A stretch of 37,761 nucleotides of DNA from Nonomuraea sediminis (GTDB lineage Bacteria; Actinomycetota; Actinomycetes; Streptosporangiales; Streptosporangiaceae), in assembly GCF_018531495.1 (NCBI RefSeq), contig NZ_JAHDTI010000032.1:1-37761 (forward strand), written 5' to 3'. This document shows, one piece after another, positions 28,501 to 36,261 of the stretch. The notes under the pieces were generated by a model, which had not been told where the DNA came from, searched no databases, and was given only the letters and a program-made list of their open reading frames with translations. A program made the translations under genes and the position numbers. The first letter of the stretch is position 1. Each line of letters begins with the position of its first letter.

Positions 28501-29286
28501 ATGAGCACGCCCCCGCACGACCTCCAGCCGCCCACCGCCTCAACGGCCGCACCCGCCGCGCTCGGCGACCCACCAGCCCGCGCCGGGGCCTCGGCCCGCG
28601 CCCAGTACCGCGCGGAGCTGGCCAAAGGCCGCCGCTTCCGGCTGCTGGTTCGCGCCCTCAAGGCGGCCCTGCCCGGCCTGCTGGTCGGCTACCTGCTCGG
28701 CTGGAAACTCGGCCTGGCCCTCGCGCTCATCGTCGCCCTCGTCGATCTGGGGCGCTTCTGGCGCTGGTCGAGCGTCTCGGCCTGGCGCAAGGGCGCCGCC
28801 GGCGAGCGCGCAACCGCCCGCCTGCTCGCTCCCCTGCAGGCCGAGGGGCACGTCTGCCTGCACGATCGCGCCATCCCCGGCAGCACGGCGAACATCGATC
28901 ACCTGCTCGTCGGCCCTACCGGCGTCTGGGTCATCGATAGCAAGAAGTGGCACCGCCGCACGCAGCTCCACGGGCGCGGCAAACGGCTCTGGATCGGGCG
29001 GCGGCCGGCCGAGGGTGTGCTGCGCGGCATCGCCTACGAACGCTCCGCCGTCGCCCGGGTGGTCGACCGGGCCACCGGCAACATGGTCGGCGTCTGGCCC
29101 CTGGTCGCCGTGCACGGGGCCAAAGTCCCCGGGATCGGCCGCCCCTTGGTGCTCGACGGGATCACCCTCTTGAAGGCAGGTCAGGTCCGTCGCTACATCC
29201 GCCAGACCAGCGAGTCACTCTCGCCCGACCAGGTGGCCGATCTGGCGCGCACCCTCGACCGCGCGTTCCCGCCCTACACCGCATAG
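28501..29286 (+). CDS. membrane-anchored NERD domain protein
   Basis: This 261-residue protein starts at ATG 28501. One or two membrane helices lie at about residues 55-85 (A-L-P-G-L-L-V-G-Y-L-L-G-W, then L-A-L-I-V-A-L-V). Next is a NERD (nuclease-related) domain: G-A-A-G-E-R-A-T-A-R-L-L, H-D-R-A-I-P-G-S-T-A-N-I-D-H-L-L-V-G-P-T-G-V-W-V, and I-D-S-K-K-W. The Glu, Asp and Asp-x-Lys positions match the nuclease core of this family. Such proteins are common on actinomycete plasmids and could process DNA at the membrane during transfer; that role is inferred. It is divergent from the relaxase. Confidence 0.85.
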   Translation: MSTPPHDLQPPTASTAAPAALGDPPARAGASARAQYRAELAKGRRFRLLVRALKAALPGLLVGYLLGWKLGLALALIVALVDLGRFWRWSSVSAWRKGAAGERATARLLAPLQAEGHVCLHDRAIPGSTANIDHLLVGPTGVWVIDSKKWHRRTQLHGRGKRLWIGRRPAEGVLRGIAYERSAVARVVDRATGNMVGVWPLVAVHGAKVPGIGRPLVLDGITLLKAGQVRRYIRQTSESLSPDQVADLARTLDRAFPPYTA

Positions 29287-29405
29287 CCCACCCGGCCGCG
29301 CCACTGCGGCACACGCCTCGGTGACCCCGGCACGACTCCGGCACGGCCGCACGCCACTCCCGCCGAACCTGCGGCCCGCCCCTCGCCAACCTGGCGCAGA
29401 CACGC

Positions 29406-29438
29406 AAGAGCCCGGAGCCTCCCCGGCCCCGGGCTCTT
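29406..29438. terminator. hairpin between convergent genes
   Basis: AAGAGCCCGG pairs with CCGGGCTCTT (10 bp, 13-base loop) between the NERD gene and the minus-strand gene ending at 29487. Confidence 0.6.
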
Positions 29439-29486
29439 CCACGCTCGCCCCCTACTGCAGGCGGTACAGCCTCCCGTCACACGCGC

Positions 29487-29894
29487 TCATCGTCGCCGCT
29501 CGTCGACCAGCTCGCCGTGTTCCCAGGTCCACTCGGTCACCCCGCCGCCGCCCGGGTCGACCACAGCGACCTGCACGCGGTAGCACGGGCGAGGCGACGG
29601 CGGCATCCCCGGATGACTACCGCGCGAGTCGCGCTCGGCAGCAGCCTGGATCTGCGGCCAATAGCCGGGGGTGGTGTCGCTGTAGATGCGGCGTGGGTTC
29701 TCCACAATCCAGGTCATCCGGTAGGGGCGGTACAGGTGCCCCTCGGCCTCCCAACGGAGGATCTGTTCAGCCTCGGCCATGGCCGTTTCCTGCGCCTGGC
29801 GCCGGTAGCGCCGCAGCCACAGATAGTGCCTGACCAGCACGGTCAGCAGGAACGCGAGCGCAACTCCGGGCAGCGCCCACAACCAGTCGTCCAT
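29487..29894 (-). CDS. small single-pass membrane protein
   Basis: This 135-residue protein starts at ATG 29894 behind GGAGG and a copy of the CCACCCGCGAA leader box. Residues 4-25 form a membrane helix (L-W-A-L-P-G-V-A-L-A-F-L-L-T-V-L-V), followed by a basic segment and a soluble domain with W-I-V-E-N-P-R-R-I-Y-S-D and a final strand pair around Y-R-V-Q-V-A-V-V. It is the last gene of the 31767 operon on the minus strand, or a separate unit. No family recognised. Confidence 0.6.
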   Translation of the reverse strand: MDDWLWALPGVALAFLLTVLVRHYLWLRRYRRQAQETAMAEAEQILRWEAEGHLYRPYRMTWIVENPRRIYSDTTPGYWPQIQAAAERDSRGSHPGMPPSPRPCYRVQVAVVDPGGGGVTEWTWEHGELVDERRR

Positions 29895-29900
29895 CTCCTA

Positions 29901-29944
29901 TCCTCCTTCGCGGGTGGTGCGGGGGCGGGTGTCCGGCCCGCCCC
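29901..29944 (-). promoter_or_regulatory. leader cassette copy (d), hairpin and box only
   Basis: The minus strand has GGGGCGGG-ccggaca-CCCGCCCC, then CGCACCACCCGCGAAGGAGGA leading into the ATG at 29894. The promoter half seen in copies (a)-(c) is missing. The 17 bases TCCTCCTTCGCGGGTGG recur exactly at 12251-12267. Confidence 0.65.
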
Positions 29945-29950
29945 GTCTGC

Positions 29951-31084
29951 TCACTGCTTGGAACGTGCGGGCTTGGTGACCTCGGCGCGGGCGGCGTCCA
30001 GGTCGGCCTGCAGTCGCTCGACGCGGGCGGCCAGGGCGGCGCGCTCGCTGCGCTCCTGGTCGACCTGCTGCTCGGCGCGCACGGCCCGGCCAGTGATCGC
30101 CTCGACCTGCGAAGCGTGCGCGTCGGCGAGCTCCTGGCGGCGGGTCTCGGCGTCCGCGCGAACCCGTTCCACCTCGGCTCGCACACGCTCCAGGTCGGCG
30201 CGAGCGTCCTCGGCCTGCTGCTCGGCCCGCGTCGCGCGCTGGCGGGCGTCGGCCACCTGCTCGGCCACCTCAGCGCGCACCTGTTCCAGTTCGGCGCGGG
30301 CGGTGTCCCGGTCCCGCTCGGCCCGCGCCACCTCGGCCGCGCTCGTCGCCTGGATGCGCTCGACCTCGGCGGCCGCCCCGTCCTGTGCGGCCTGCACCTG
30401 GGCGGCCGCCCGCTGCTCGGCGGCGGCCACGGCCTCGTCCCGGTCCTCGCGAACGGCCCGCACCTCAGCGGCGGCGGCCTCCTGGACGGTCCGCGTCTCC
30501 ACCTCCAGCTCCACCCGGAGCCGGGCAAGTTCGTCGACCGCCTGCTCGGCCCGGGCCTCGGCCTCAGCCACCTGCTGCAAGGCCTCCTCCGCCACGGCGT
30601 CGGCCTGCACGCGCTCGGCCTGCGCCTGCCGTACCGACCCGGCCGCCACGCGCTCGGACTGCTCGGCCTTGACCGCGCGAGCCTCGGCGGCCGCCACCTG
30701 CTCGGCCGCGCTGGCGTGCGCGGCGGTCACCTCGGCCTCGGCCGCCTCCGGGTCGCCGGCGGTCCGCAGCTCCGACAGCGCACGGTCCACGGTGCCGCTG
30801 AACTGGGTGAGCAGCCCTTCGAGGTTGCGCGCGAGCTCGGCGCCGCGGGCCTGGCTCATGCTCACCGGCCGGTCGAGATCCTCGGCCATCGGCTCGGCCG
30901 ACTCGCCCCGCGCGACCCGCTCCAAGCGCTTGCGCTCACGGAATGCGGTCAACGCGGTGTGCCCCGGGTCCTCGCAGTACTCCGGCGGTCGGCCCGGCCC
31001 AGTGCTGGGCTCGCGCTCGTTCTCGCATCCGGGGTAGCGGCACAGCGTCCGCTCGACGTCCTGCTCGGGGGTCTCGGTCGTCAT
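29951..31084 (-). CDS. long coiled-coil protein with N-terminal zinc finger
   Basis: This 377-residue protein starts at ATG 31084, overlapping the stop of the preceding gene (ATGA). The N-terminus has C-R-Y-P-G-C-E-N-E-R...G-R-P-P-E-Y-C-E-D-P-G-H, a C-x4-C...C-x4-H site also seen in other actinomycete plasmid proteins. From about residue 85 to the end it is one almost unbroken Ala/Glu/Arg/Val coiled coil, resembling KfrA-type plasmid proteins that form filaments and aid stable inheritance. The kinship to KfrA is by architecture only. Confidence 0.7.
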   Translation of the reverse strand: MTTETPEQDVERTLCRYPGCENEREPSTGPGRPPEYCEDPGHTALTAFRERKRLERVARGESAEPMAEDLDRPVSMSQARGAELARNLEGLLTQFSGTVDRALSELRTAGDPEAAEAEVTAAHASAAEQVAAAEARAVKAEQSERVAAGSVRQAQAERVQADAVAEEALQQVAEAEARAEQAVDELARLRVELEVETRTVQEAAAAEVRAVREDRDEAVAAAEQRAAAQVQAAQDGAAAEVERIQATSAAEVARAERDRDTARAELEQVRAEVAEQVADARQRATRAEQQAEDARADLERVRAEVERVRADAETRRQELADAHASQVEAITGRAVRAEQQVDQERSERAALAARVERLQADLDAARAEVTKPARSKQ

Positions 31085-31767
31085 CGTCCCTGCCCTGCCT
31101 CTCCGGTGCCCGCGCAGTGCGCGCACATCCCGTTGCCGTCCGCGTGCGCGTTGCGGCACGTCTCCAACTCGTTCTTGATCAGGCTGGCCAGCCACTCCAG
31201 TTGCCCGGCCTGGACCTCGACCCGGTGGCGCGCCCCAGTCTGGTGCTGGATCTCCACCGAGGCGACCGCCCCGCCGTCGCCGGTCGGGTAGGTCGCGCAC
31301 AGCTCGGCCAGGAGGCCGGCCAGGCGCTCGGCGTGCTGGGCTCCGTCCGGCGCGGCCAGCGGCGCCGTACTCGGCCAGAGCAGCGCGTCGACCTCGGCCA
31401 GCAGCGTACGGACCGGGACCGTCAGGGGCGGGATGTCCGGGGAGCTCCACGGCCCCATCTCCCACTCGCCGCCGCTCGCGGCGATCGCCCGGTAGTCGCC
31501 GAACGCCGTCTCCGGGTCCAGCTCGATGTCGGCGAGAAACTCCTCCACGCTCAGCCTGCGCAGCGCGAAGCGGCTCGACCCGTCGTAGGTGTACAGCACC
31601 GCCGTCACCGGCGGGGAGCCCTCGGCGCCGGGGCGGACGAACAGCGCGGCCACGCCGTAGTCCTCCAGCCACTCGGCGAGCGCGGGCAGCTCACGGCCCG
31701 CGCTCGCCCCGAGGGCGCTCACGCGCGCCTCGAATTCCTCCCCGGGGAACGTCTCCGCCGCCGCCAT
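31081..31767 (-). CDS. hypothetical protein with C-terminal Cys/His site
   Basis: This 228-residue protein starts at ATG 31767 with GGAAGGGG upstream. The body looks like a mixed alpha/beta domain (V-T-A-V-L-Y-T-Y-D-G-S-S-R-F-A-L and A-F-G-D-Y-R-A-I-A-A-S-G-G). The end carries E-T-C-R-N-A-H-A-D-G-N-G-M-C-A-H-C, a probable zinc site. It is the first gene of the operon with the coiled-coil protein and has a clear promoter. No family recognised. Confidence 0.65.
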   Translation of the reverse strand: MAAAETFPGEEFEARVSALGASAGRELPALAEWLEDYGVAALFVRPGAEGSPPVTAVLYTYDGSSRFALRRLSVEEFLADIELDPETAFGDYRAIAASGGEWEMGPWSSPDIPPLTVPVRTLLAEVDALLWPSTAPLAAPDGAQHAERLAGLLAELCATYPTGDGGAVASVEIQHQTGARHRVEVQAGQLEWLASLIKNELETCRNAHADGNGMCAHCAGTGEAGQGR

Positions 31768-31810
31768 CTCGAGCCCCTTCCTGTCGCCCGTCTCGATCTC
31801 CAACACCCCG

Positions 31811-31840
31811 ATTCTATTACATTCATATCGTTGCGTGCAA
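31811..31840 (-). promoter_or_regulatory. promoter of the 31767 operon
   Basis: On the minus strand: -35 TTGCAC (31835-31840), 18-bp spacer, -10 TAGAAT (31811-31816). This is close to the actinomycete housekeeping consensus. It lies in a sharply AT-rich 70-bp patch (31808-31880) with short A/T direct repeats. Confidence 0.65.
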
Positions 31841-31922
31841 TGAATTAAAGAAATGAAATGAAACGAATTTAACTCGTTCGGTGATCTTGTCACGCTCGGC
31901 GATCTTGGCGTTCGGCTCGGGG

Positions 31923-34052
31923 TCAGGCTGCGGCCGCTCGGCGCGCGGCGGCGGCGAGCTGGAGGTGAACGCGCGCGGCGCGGTGGTCGGCGCGGCCGCG
32001 GTGGTCGCGCGGGTAGCGGGCCCGGTTGGCGTAGGAGGGTGCCCCGGGCAGGATGAGGCGGCCTTGTCCGGGTACGGCCCGGCCGCGTGTGGTGCGCTTG
32101 CCGCGGGTCGTCATCCAGTCGAGCTCGGCGAGCCACCAGGCGTAGAGCTGGCGGTCGAGTGCGTAGGCGCGGTGGCGTCGCTCGCGGGTGCCGTGCGCGT
32201 CGATGCGCCGGGCCGCGCCGGTCAGGCTCGCGCGGGTGCGTCGCCATCCGGCCGGTCGGTGGCTCTCGGCGGCTAGGCCGTGCTTGTCCAGGATGGCCAG
32301 GTGCCGGCGGACGGTCCGGGCGGTGTATCCGGTGGTTTGGGCGAGATCCTTTACTTTGTACACTCCGCTGCTCAGCACAGCCAGCGTGCTGGCCACGTGC
32401 CGTCCAAGCCCGGGTTGATCAGGTCCGGGGTGCGTGAACAGGTCGTGAGAAACGATCTCCCGGCGTCGGCGAAGGTCGGAGCGGTGCTGATCGCGCAGGG
32501 TGAGGGTAGGTCGGAGGTCTGCCACGGGGGGCGGGTTCCCTTGTGTCCCACCCCCCCCACGGGCTTCATCGCGAGAGGGGGGCTGCTCGCTGGCGCTCGT
32601 GTTGGGCTGCACGTCCTCCAGGACCTGGCGCAGCACCCGATAGCGGCTGGCTCGCTGGCCCTGGCCCGCCTCGACCAGGTGCAACCACTCATCCAGGCAC
32701 AGCCGGTCCAGCGAGCGGGCGGCGGTGCTCTTGCCCATCCCCGTCGCCTCCGCCAGGCGCCTGCAGTCGATCTCTATCTCGGTGCTGACGGCGTCGAGCG
32801 TGAGTTCGCTCACGTACTCCAGCGCGCGCCGGTCGGAGGGGCCGGCCTGCGTGGTCCACCGGCCCGGTTCGGCGGCGATCGCTTCGCGCACCGTGACCAC
32901 CACGGCGACGACCTCGGCCAGACGCGCGGCCCACGCCTGCTCGTCCTCGGCCTGGTGCTCGTCCTCGCCCCGGGAGACGCCGGGCCTGCGCACCGCGGCG
33001 GCGTACTCCACCGCCCGGTCCCACTGGCGCGCCAAGAGGGCGGCCTGCTCCCCCGGGCTGCGCGGGCGGCTGCGGCCGCCGCCCTGACGGCTCAGGTGGA
33101 TCAGCCCTGGCATGTCCACGTTCGGCAGCAGCAACAGCGCGGCCTCGGGCAGCGACCAGCGCGCCAGCGCCAGCCGTACCAGAATCTTGCGCAGGTGCGC
33201 GTGCCCGCGCGCGGCCGCCGGTGCCTCGGCGAGCAGGTCGGCCACGTCGCACGGACGGCGCCGCCCGGCCAGGCGTAGCCCGCGCGGTGTCTGCTCGATC
33301 GTGCGCACCATCTCGGCCTCGACCTCGCGCGGGTCGACCTCGGCGGCGTCGAGCAGGACGGCCAGGCGCTCGAGGGCCTCGGCGTCGTTGGGCACCGACA
33401 GCACCCGGGCGGCGGCCTCGGGCGTGATCGGGGTCCACTGGTCCACCGGGGTCGAGTGCCCGCCGTGGCGGTGCGGTGCCCCCGGCGGCCGCACACACCC
33501 GGTTCCCGCGTTGGTCAGGGGCGAGATGTCCAGCGTCGGCAACAGGCGTTTGGCCGCGCGCGCGAGGGCGCGCACCACGGCGGCCGCCACCGGCTCGACG
33601 GGCACCCACACGTGCACCCCGCCGCCCGGCCCCGACTCGCACACCAGATAGCGCAGGTCCGCCTCATACAGCAGGCCCGCGAGCTCGTCGACGTCCCGCT
33701 CGACCGCCTCGCGCCCGTGCGTGCCGGGGTCCAGGTCGAACACCACGAACACGAACTCGCGCGCGCTGGTGGTCAGGTACCAGGCGAAGGGCCCGGCCGG
33801 CGGGGTGGCGCCGAGGCGAGCCGTACGGCGGTAGCTGTGCTCCCAACCCTTACTTGCCGTGTACACGTCAAAGCGCGCTCTGCCCCTCGGGGCCAAAGCG
33901 CGTAGAGCCGCGTAGAACGCGGCGGCTTGATCCTCGGCGTCACCCTCGCTGTTGGAATGAGGCGACACGCCCGGAAAAGGGCATGCTGGGCTAGCCGGCT
34001 GACCGTGCGTTATCGTGGTCACCGTCTCATCGCTTTGGTGAAGGCATGACAA
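31923..34052 (-). CDS. primase-polymerase type plasmid replication protein
   Basis: The protein has up to 709 residues. The N-terminal half is an archaeo-eukaryotic primase-polymerase (AEP) domain: E-F-V-F-V-V-F-D-L-D-P-G-T (about residues 98-110, the D-x-D metal motif) and S-G-P-G-G-G-V-H-V-W-V-P-V (about 139-151, the s-x-H motif). Two winged helix-turn-helix regions follow: L-A-E-A-T-G-M-G-K-S-T-A-A-R-S-L and L-A-Q-T-T-G-Y-T-A-R-T-V-R-R-H-L. They could recognise the origin. No superfamily 3 helicase or RepA-type domain is present elsewhere, so this is the best initiator candidate. The start is uncertain: TTG 34052 or GTG 34022. Upstream lie phased 10-bp repeats and a weak GntR-type dyad. 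Confidence 0.75.
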   Translation of the reverse strand: MSCLHQSDETVTTITHGQPASPACPFPGVSPHSNSEGDAEDQAAAFYAALRALAPRGRARFDVYTASKGWEHSYRRTARLGATPPAGPFAWYLTTSAREFVFVVFDLDPGTHGREAVERDVDELAGLLYEADLRYLVCESGPGGGVHVWVPVEPVAAAVVRALARAAKRLLPTLDISPLTNAGTGCVRPPGAPHRHGGHSTPVDQWTPITPEAAARVLSVPNDAEALERLAVLLDAAEVDPREVEAEMVRTIEQTPRGLRLAGRRRPCDVADLLAEAPAAARGHAHLRKILVRLALARWSLPEAALLLLPNVDMPGLIHLSRQGGGRSRPRSPGEQAALLARQWDRAVEYAAAVRRPGVSRGEDEHQAEDEQAWAARLAEVVAVVVTVREAIAAEPGRWTTQAGPSDRRALEYVSELTLDAVSTEIEIDCRRLAEATGMGKSTAARSLDRLCLDEWLHLVEAGQGQRASRYRVLRQVLEDVQPNTSASEQPPSRDEARGGGGTQGNPPPVADLRPTLTLRDQHRSDLRRRREIVSHDLFTHPGPDQPGLGRHVASTLAVLSSGVYKVKDLAQTTGYTARTVRRHLAILDKHGLAAESHRPAGWRRTRASLTGAARRIDAHGTRERRHRAYALDRQLYAWWLAELDWMTTRGKRTTRGRAVPGQGRLILPGAPSYANRARYPRDHRGRADHRAARVHLQLAAAARRAAAA

Positions 34053-34088
34053 GGGCCCGGCTGGTAACCGGCGTCCTTGCTGACATTC

Positions 34089-34128
34089 GTCAGCGTTTGT
34101 CAGGCTTTGTCTGAAGTTGTCCGAGATG
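34089..34128. repeat. four 10-bp phased repeats upstream of the replication gene
   Basis: GTCAGCGTTT, GTCAGGCTTT, GTCTGAAGTT and GTCCGAGATG follow one another at exact 10-bp steps, preceded by CTGACATTC. Helical phasing would place bound proteins on one face. Part of it (34104-34123) matches the core GTCTGnAGTTGT of the GntR-type dyad. Confidence 0.6.
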
Positions 34129-34281
34129 CCCGTTTCTGTCGGGCGCCTTCCTCTCCTCCAGAGGGGCGGGTGGTAAGTCCGGTCCTCTGGATTGGTTTTG
34201 GTTGTTGCTGTAGCCGTTTGGTTGAGATCGCCGCTCCCTGGTTGGTAGCCCTGGCGGGATCTCTGGAGTCGTAGGCCAAGC

Positions 34282-34302
34282 GCCCCGGTTGGATGCCGGG
34301 GC
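34282..34302 (-). terminator. hairpin after the ribbon-helix-helix gene
   Basis: GCCCCGG-ttggatg-CCGGGGC, 7-bp stem, just beyond the stop at 34312. Confidence 0.5.
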
Positions 34303-34311
34303 CCTACGTAT

Positions 34312-34551
34312 TTATGCGGTCAAAAGCGCGGGGCCCTTGTCCGCCGCCAGGGCCTCGACGGCCTCGGCGTGAGTGGGCGCCTCGGGGTCGAGCTCGATCA
34401 GCAGCTCCATGTAGAGCGACAGCGAGATTCCCCGCCGCGCTGCGGCCAGGTCGAACCGCTTGCGCAGCTCTTCAGGAACCCGGGTCTGAAGCGGCACGTT
34501 GCCGCCACCTTCCCCGTTCCTCCTGACTGATCTTCCTCGTACCGTTGGCAT
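34312..34551 (-). CDS. second ribbon-helix-helix protein
   Basis: This 79-residue protein starts at ATG 34551 (34563 is an alternative). N-V-P-L-Q-T-R-V-P-E-E-L-R-K-R-F-D-L-A-A (about residues 17-36), then R-G-I-S-L-S-L-Y-M-E-L-L-I is a clear strand-helix-helix pattern of the Arc/CopG class. Such proteins repress their own operons or plasmid copy number. It lies close to the replication gene, upstream on the same strand, which fits a copy-control role; that role is inferred. Confidence 0.75.
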   Translation of the reverse strand: MPTVRGRSVRRNGEGGGNVPLQTRVPEELRKRFDLAAARRGISLSLYMELLIELDPEAPTHAEAVEALAADKGPALLTA

Positions 34552-34668
34552 GCGGGCGATCATTCCGCATCCGCCGGGAGTCTGCATGCACACGTTCGGC
34601 GTGTCGCAGAAAAGTTGCCGATCATTGCTCAGCGTGCGCAGGTTTGGCGTCCGATCCTTGAGCATGCC

Positions 34669-34698
34669 GAGGGCGCGAGCCGTACGGCCCGCGCCCTC
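34669..34698 (-). terminator. hairpin after the SprT-like gene
   Basis: GAGGGCGCG pairs with CGCGCCCTC, with the inner palindrome GCCGTACGGC extending the stem. Confidence 0.6.
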
Positions 34699-34724
34699 CC
34701 GCCCGGCTGGTCAGCCCGGCATGG

Positions 34725-35486
34725 TCACTCCTCGTCCTCCCCCGGCTCCTCGTCGGCGAGCTCGGGAGCCTCGAACCGCTCGCCGCACAACCCGCAGATC
34801 AGCGGCCCGTCCTCCAGGGCCTTGGGGGTGAGCTGGATACGCCGGGGCGGGGTGCATCCGCACTCGGCGGGAACGCGCCGACCGCTGCGTCGCCGCTTGG
34901 TCGTACCCGTCCCGGGCAGGCCCACCGGGGCGACCTCCCCGCCCTCCTCGCCAAGGTCGACCCCGGCGCCGGTGACGCCCACGCTGTTCAACAGCTCGTT
35001 CAGGTCCACCAGGTAGGCGAGCGCGGCCGCGTCCATCGCCTCGATGGTCGGCGCGTAGGTCGCCGCGGTGGCGTCCTCCAGCGTGCAGGCGGAGAACCCG
35101 ATGCCGGTGTCAGGCTTGTCCGGCGGGGTCAGCCCCAGCTCACGCGCCAGCTCGACGAACCGGCGGTTGTGGTAGCGGCCCTCCCGCGAGGTGTCTTTGA
35201 TCGTCCGGGCGTGCGCGAGCGCGTGCACCGCCTCGTGCAGGAGCGTCTGCAGGGTGCGGCGGCCGCCCTTGGCGAACAGCTCGCCGGCGATGAAGAGCTC
35301 GGGCTGACGCCCGCTGCCATCTGCCAGGACCCATCGCTCCGGCCAGTGATGGCCCCACCGGTCACCGCCGCGTTGCCCGGACGTCCCGGTGATCATCACG
35401 ACGTCGGGGACCTGGGGGTGGCGGGCTTGGATGTCGGTCCACGCCTTCTCCAGTGCCGCGATGATCTTTGAGCCGTGGTCCGTCAC
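34725..35486 (-). CDS. SprT-like metalloprotease with C-terminal zinc ribbon
   Basis: This 253-residue protein starts at GTG 35486 with AAAGGG 7 bases upstream. The protease motif L-L-H-E-A-V-H-A-L (82-90; H84, E85, H88) and the third ligand in Y-H-N-R-R-F (H106) match the SprT family. The C-terminus (about 208-240) has C-G-C and later C-G-L-C-G-E-R-F, a zinc ribbon, and an acidic tail. Eukaryotic SPRTN relatives digest proteins crosslinked to DNA. In bacteria the substrate is unknown. A plasmid that makes covalent relaxase-DNA intermediates could use such an enzyme, but this is inference. Confidence 0.85.
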   Translation of the reverse strand: MTDHGSKIIAALEKAWTDIQARHPQVPDVVMITGTSGQRGGDRWGHHWPERWVLADGSGRQPELFIAGELFAKGGRRTLQTLLHEAVHALAHARTIKDTSREGRYHNRRFVELARELGLTPPDKPDTGIGFSACTLEDATAATYAPTIEAMDAAALAYLVDLNELLNSVGVTGAGVDLGEEGGEVAPVGLPGTGTTKRRRSGRRVPAECGCTPPRRIQLTPKALEDGPLICGLCGERFEAPELADEEPGEDEE

Positions 35487-35599
35487 GCGAATCCCTTTCT
35501 TGACGTGTACATGGCAACTCTAGCGTGTGGCGAGCTGCTCGACAGGAAGATGCGGCACGGCGTTCTTCTCCCGAAGCTGGCTCAAGCAGGAGGCAACAG

Positions 35600-35630
35600 A
35601 ACGGCCCCCAGAGTGTTCCCGGCGGCCGTT
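35600..35630 (-). terminator. hairpin after the 35645 gene
   Basis: AACGGCC pairs with GGCCGTT across 17 bases. On the minus strand it follows the stop at 35645 and precedes the SprT promoter (-10 TAGAGT, near 35518-35523). Confidence 0.45.
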
Positions 35631-35644
35631 CGCCGTATCACGGA

Positions 35645-36007
35645 CTAGCGCCGACGACAGATCGTGCTGACGTAGGAGAGCACCTGCTCGTACATCGGAG
35701 TGTCGCGGGCGGCGTCGAGAATCTCGGCGGCGCGGTCGGGGGACAGCTCGTTCGAGTGTTCAAACTCGTGGTACTCGTTGCTGGCCAGCCCGAACGATCT
35801 GTCGTCGGCGTGTACCGCCCGGAGGTGCGCGAACGATCGGTCGAAGTGGGCCCGGATGAAGCTCTCGGGGTCTGAGGTGGCCGTCTGCGGCATTCCCGCA
35901 GGTAGACAGGGGATGATGGTGTGGCAGTCCTGGCAGACGAGGGTGTTCTCCTCGATGCCGGGCTCGACGTTGGCCGAGGCGCACTCGGGGCACCACAGGG
36001 CGTTCAT
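35645..36007 (-). CDS. zinc-ribbon protein, 120 residues
   Basis: ATG 36007 has GGAGGA 8 bases upstream. The N-terminus L-W-C-P-E-C-A...L-V-C-Q-D-C-H is a C-x2-C...C-x2-C ribbon. A helical acidic region with many His and Asp residues follows, ending S-T-I-C-R-R-R. It lies 17 bases downstream of another zinc protein gene and both form an operon. No family recognised. Confidence 0.65.
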   Translation of the reverse strand: MNALWCPECASANVEPGIEENTLVCQDCHTIIPCLPAGMPQTATSDPESFIRAHFDRSFAHLRAVHADDRSFGLASNEYHEFEHSNELSPDRAAEILDAARDTPMYEQVLSYVSTICRRR

Positions 36008-36024
36008 GGCAGGGTTCCTCCAGG

Positions 36025-36261
36025 TCAGGCGGGTATGGCGGATGCGGCGGCCGCCGCGGCGGTGCGGGCCTCGGTCTCGGCGCACACCTTGTGGCACGGG
36101 CGGCCGTCGTCGTCGACCAGGAAGGCGGGGTTCCCGCAGACGCGGCAGGGCCGGCGCTGACCGCCGCCCCAGTGGCTGATGCCGTCCTCGCCCGACCAGT
36201 CGAGCCCGTTGCCGGTGCTCCTGGCCTTGCTTGCGCTGGTGCGGGTCCGCCGTCGAGCCAT
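36025..36261 (-). CDS. small basic zinc-finger protein, 78 residues
   Basis: ATG 36261. A basic N-terminus (M-A-R-R-R-T-R-T), then C-R-V-C-G-N-P-A-F-L-V-D-D-D-G-R-P-C-H-K-V-C-A-E. This is a C-x2-C...C-H-x2-C zinc site of the type used in small DNA- or RNA-binding proteins. It is the first gene of the two-gene operon with the 120-residue protein. No family recognised. Confidence 0.65.
   Translation of the reverse strand: MARRRTRTSASKARSTGNGLDWSGEDGISHWGGGQRRPCRVCGNPAFLVDDDGRPCHKVCAETEARTAAAAAASAIPA

Larger units (their letters stand above)
34053..34311. promoter_or_regulatory. control region of the replication gene, possible oriV
   Basis: No gene seen. It contains the phased repeats (34089-34128), a GT-rich tract on the plus strand at about 34188-34250 and the terminator of the ribbon-helix-helix gene (34282-34302). 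Confidence 0.4.
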
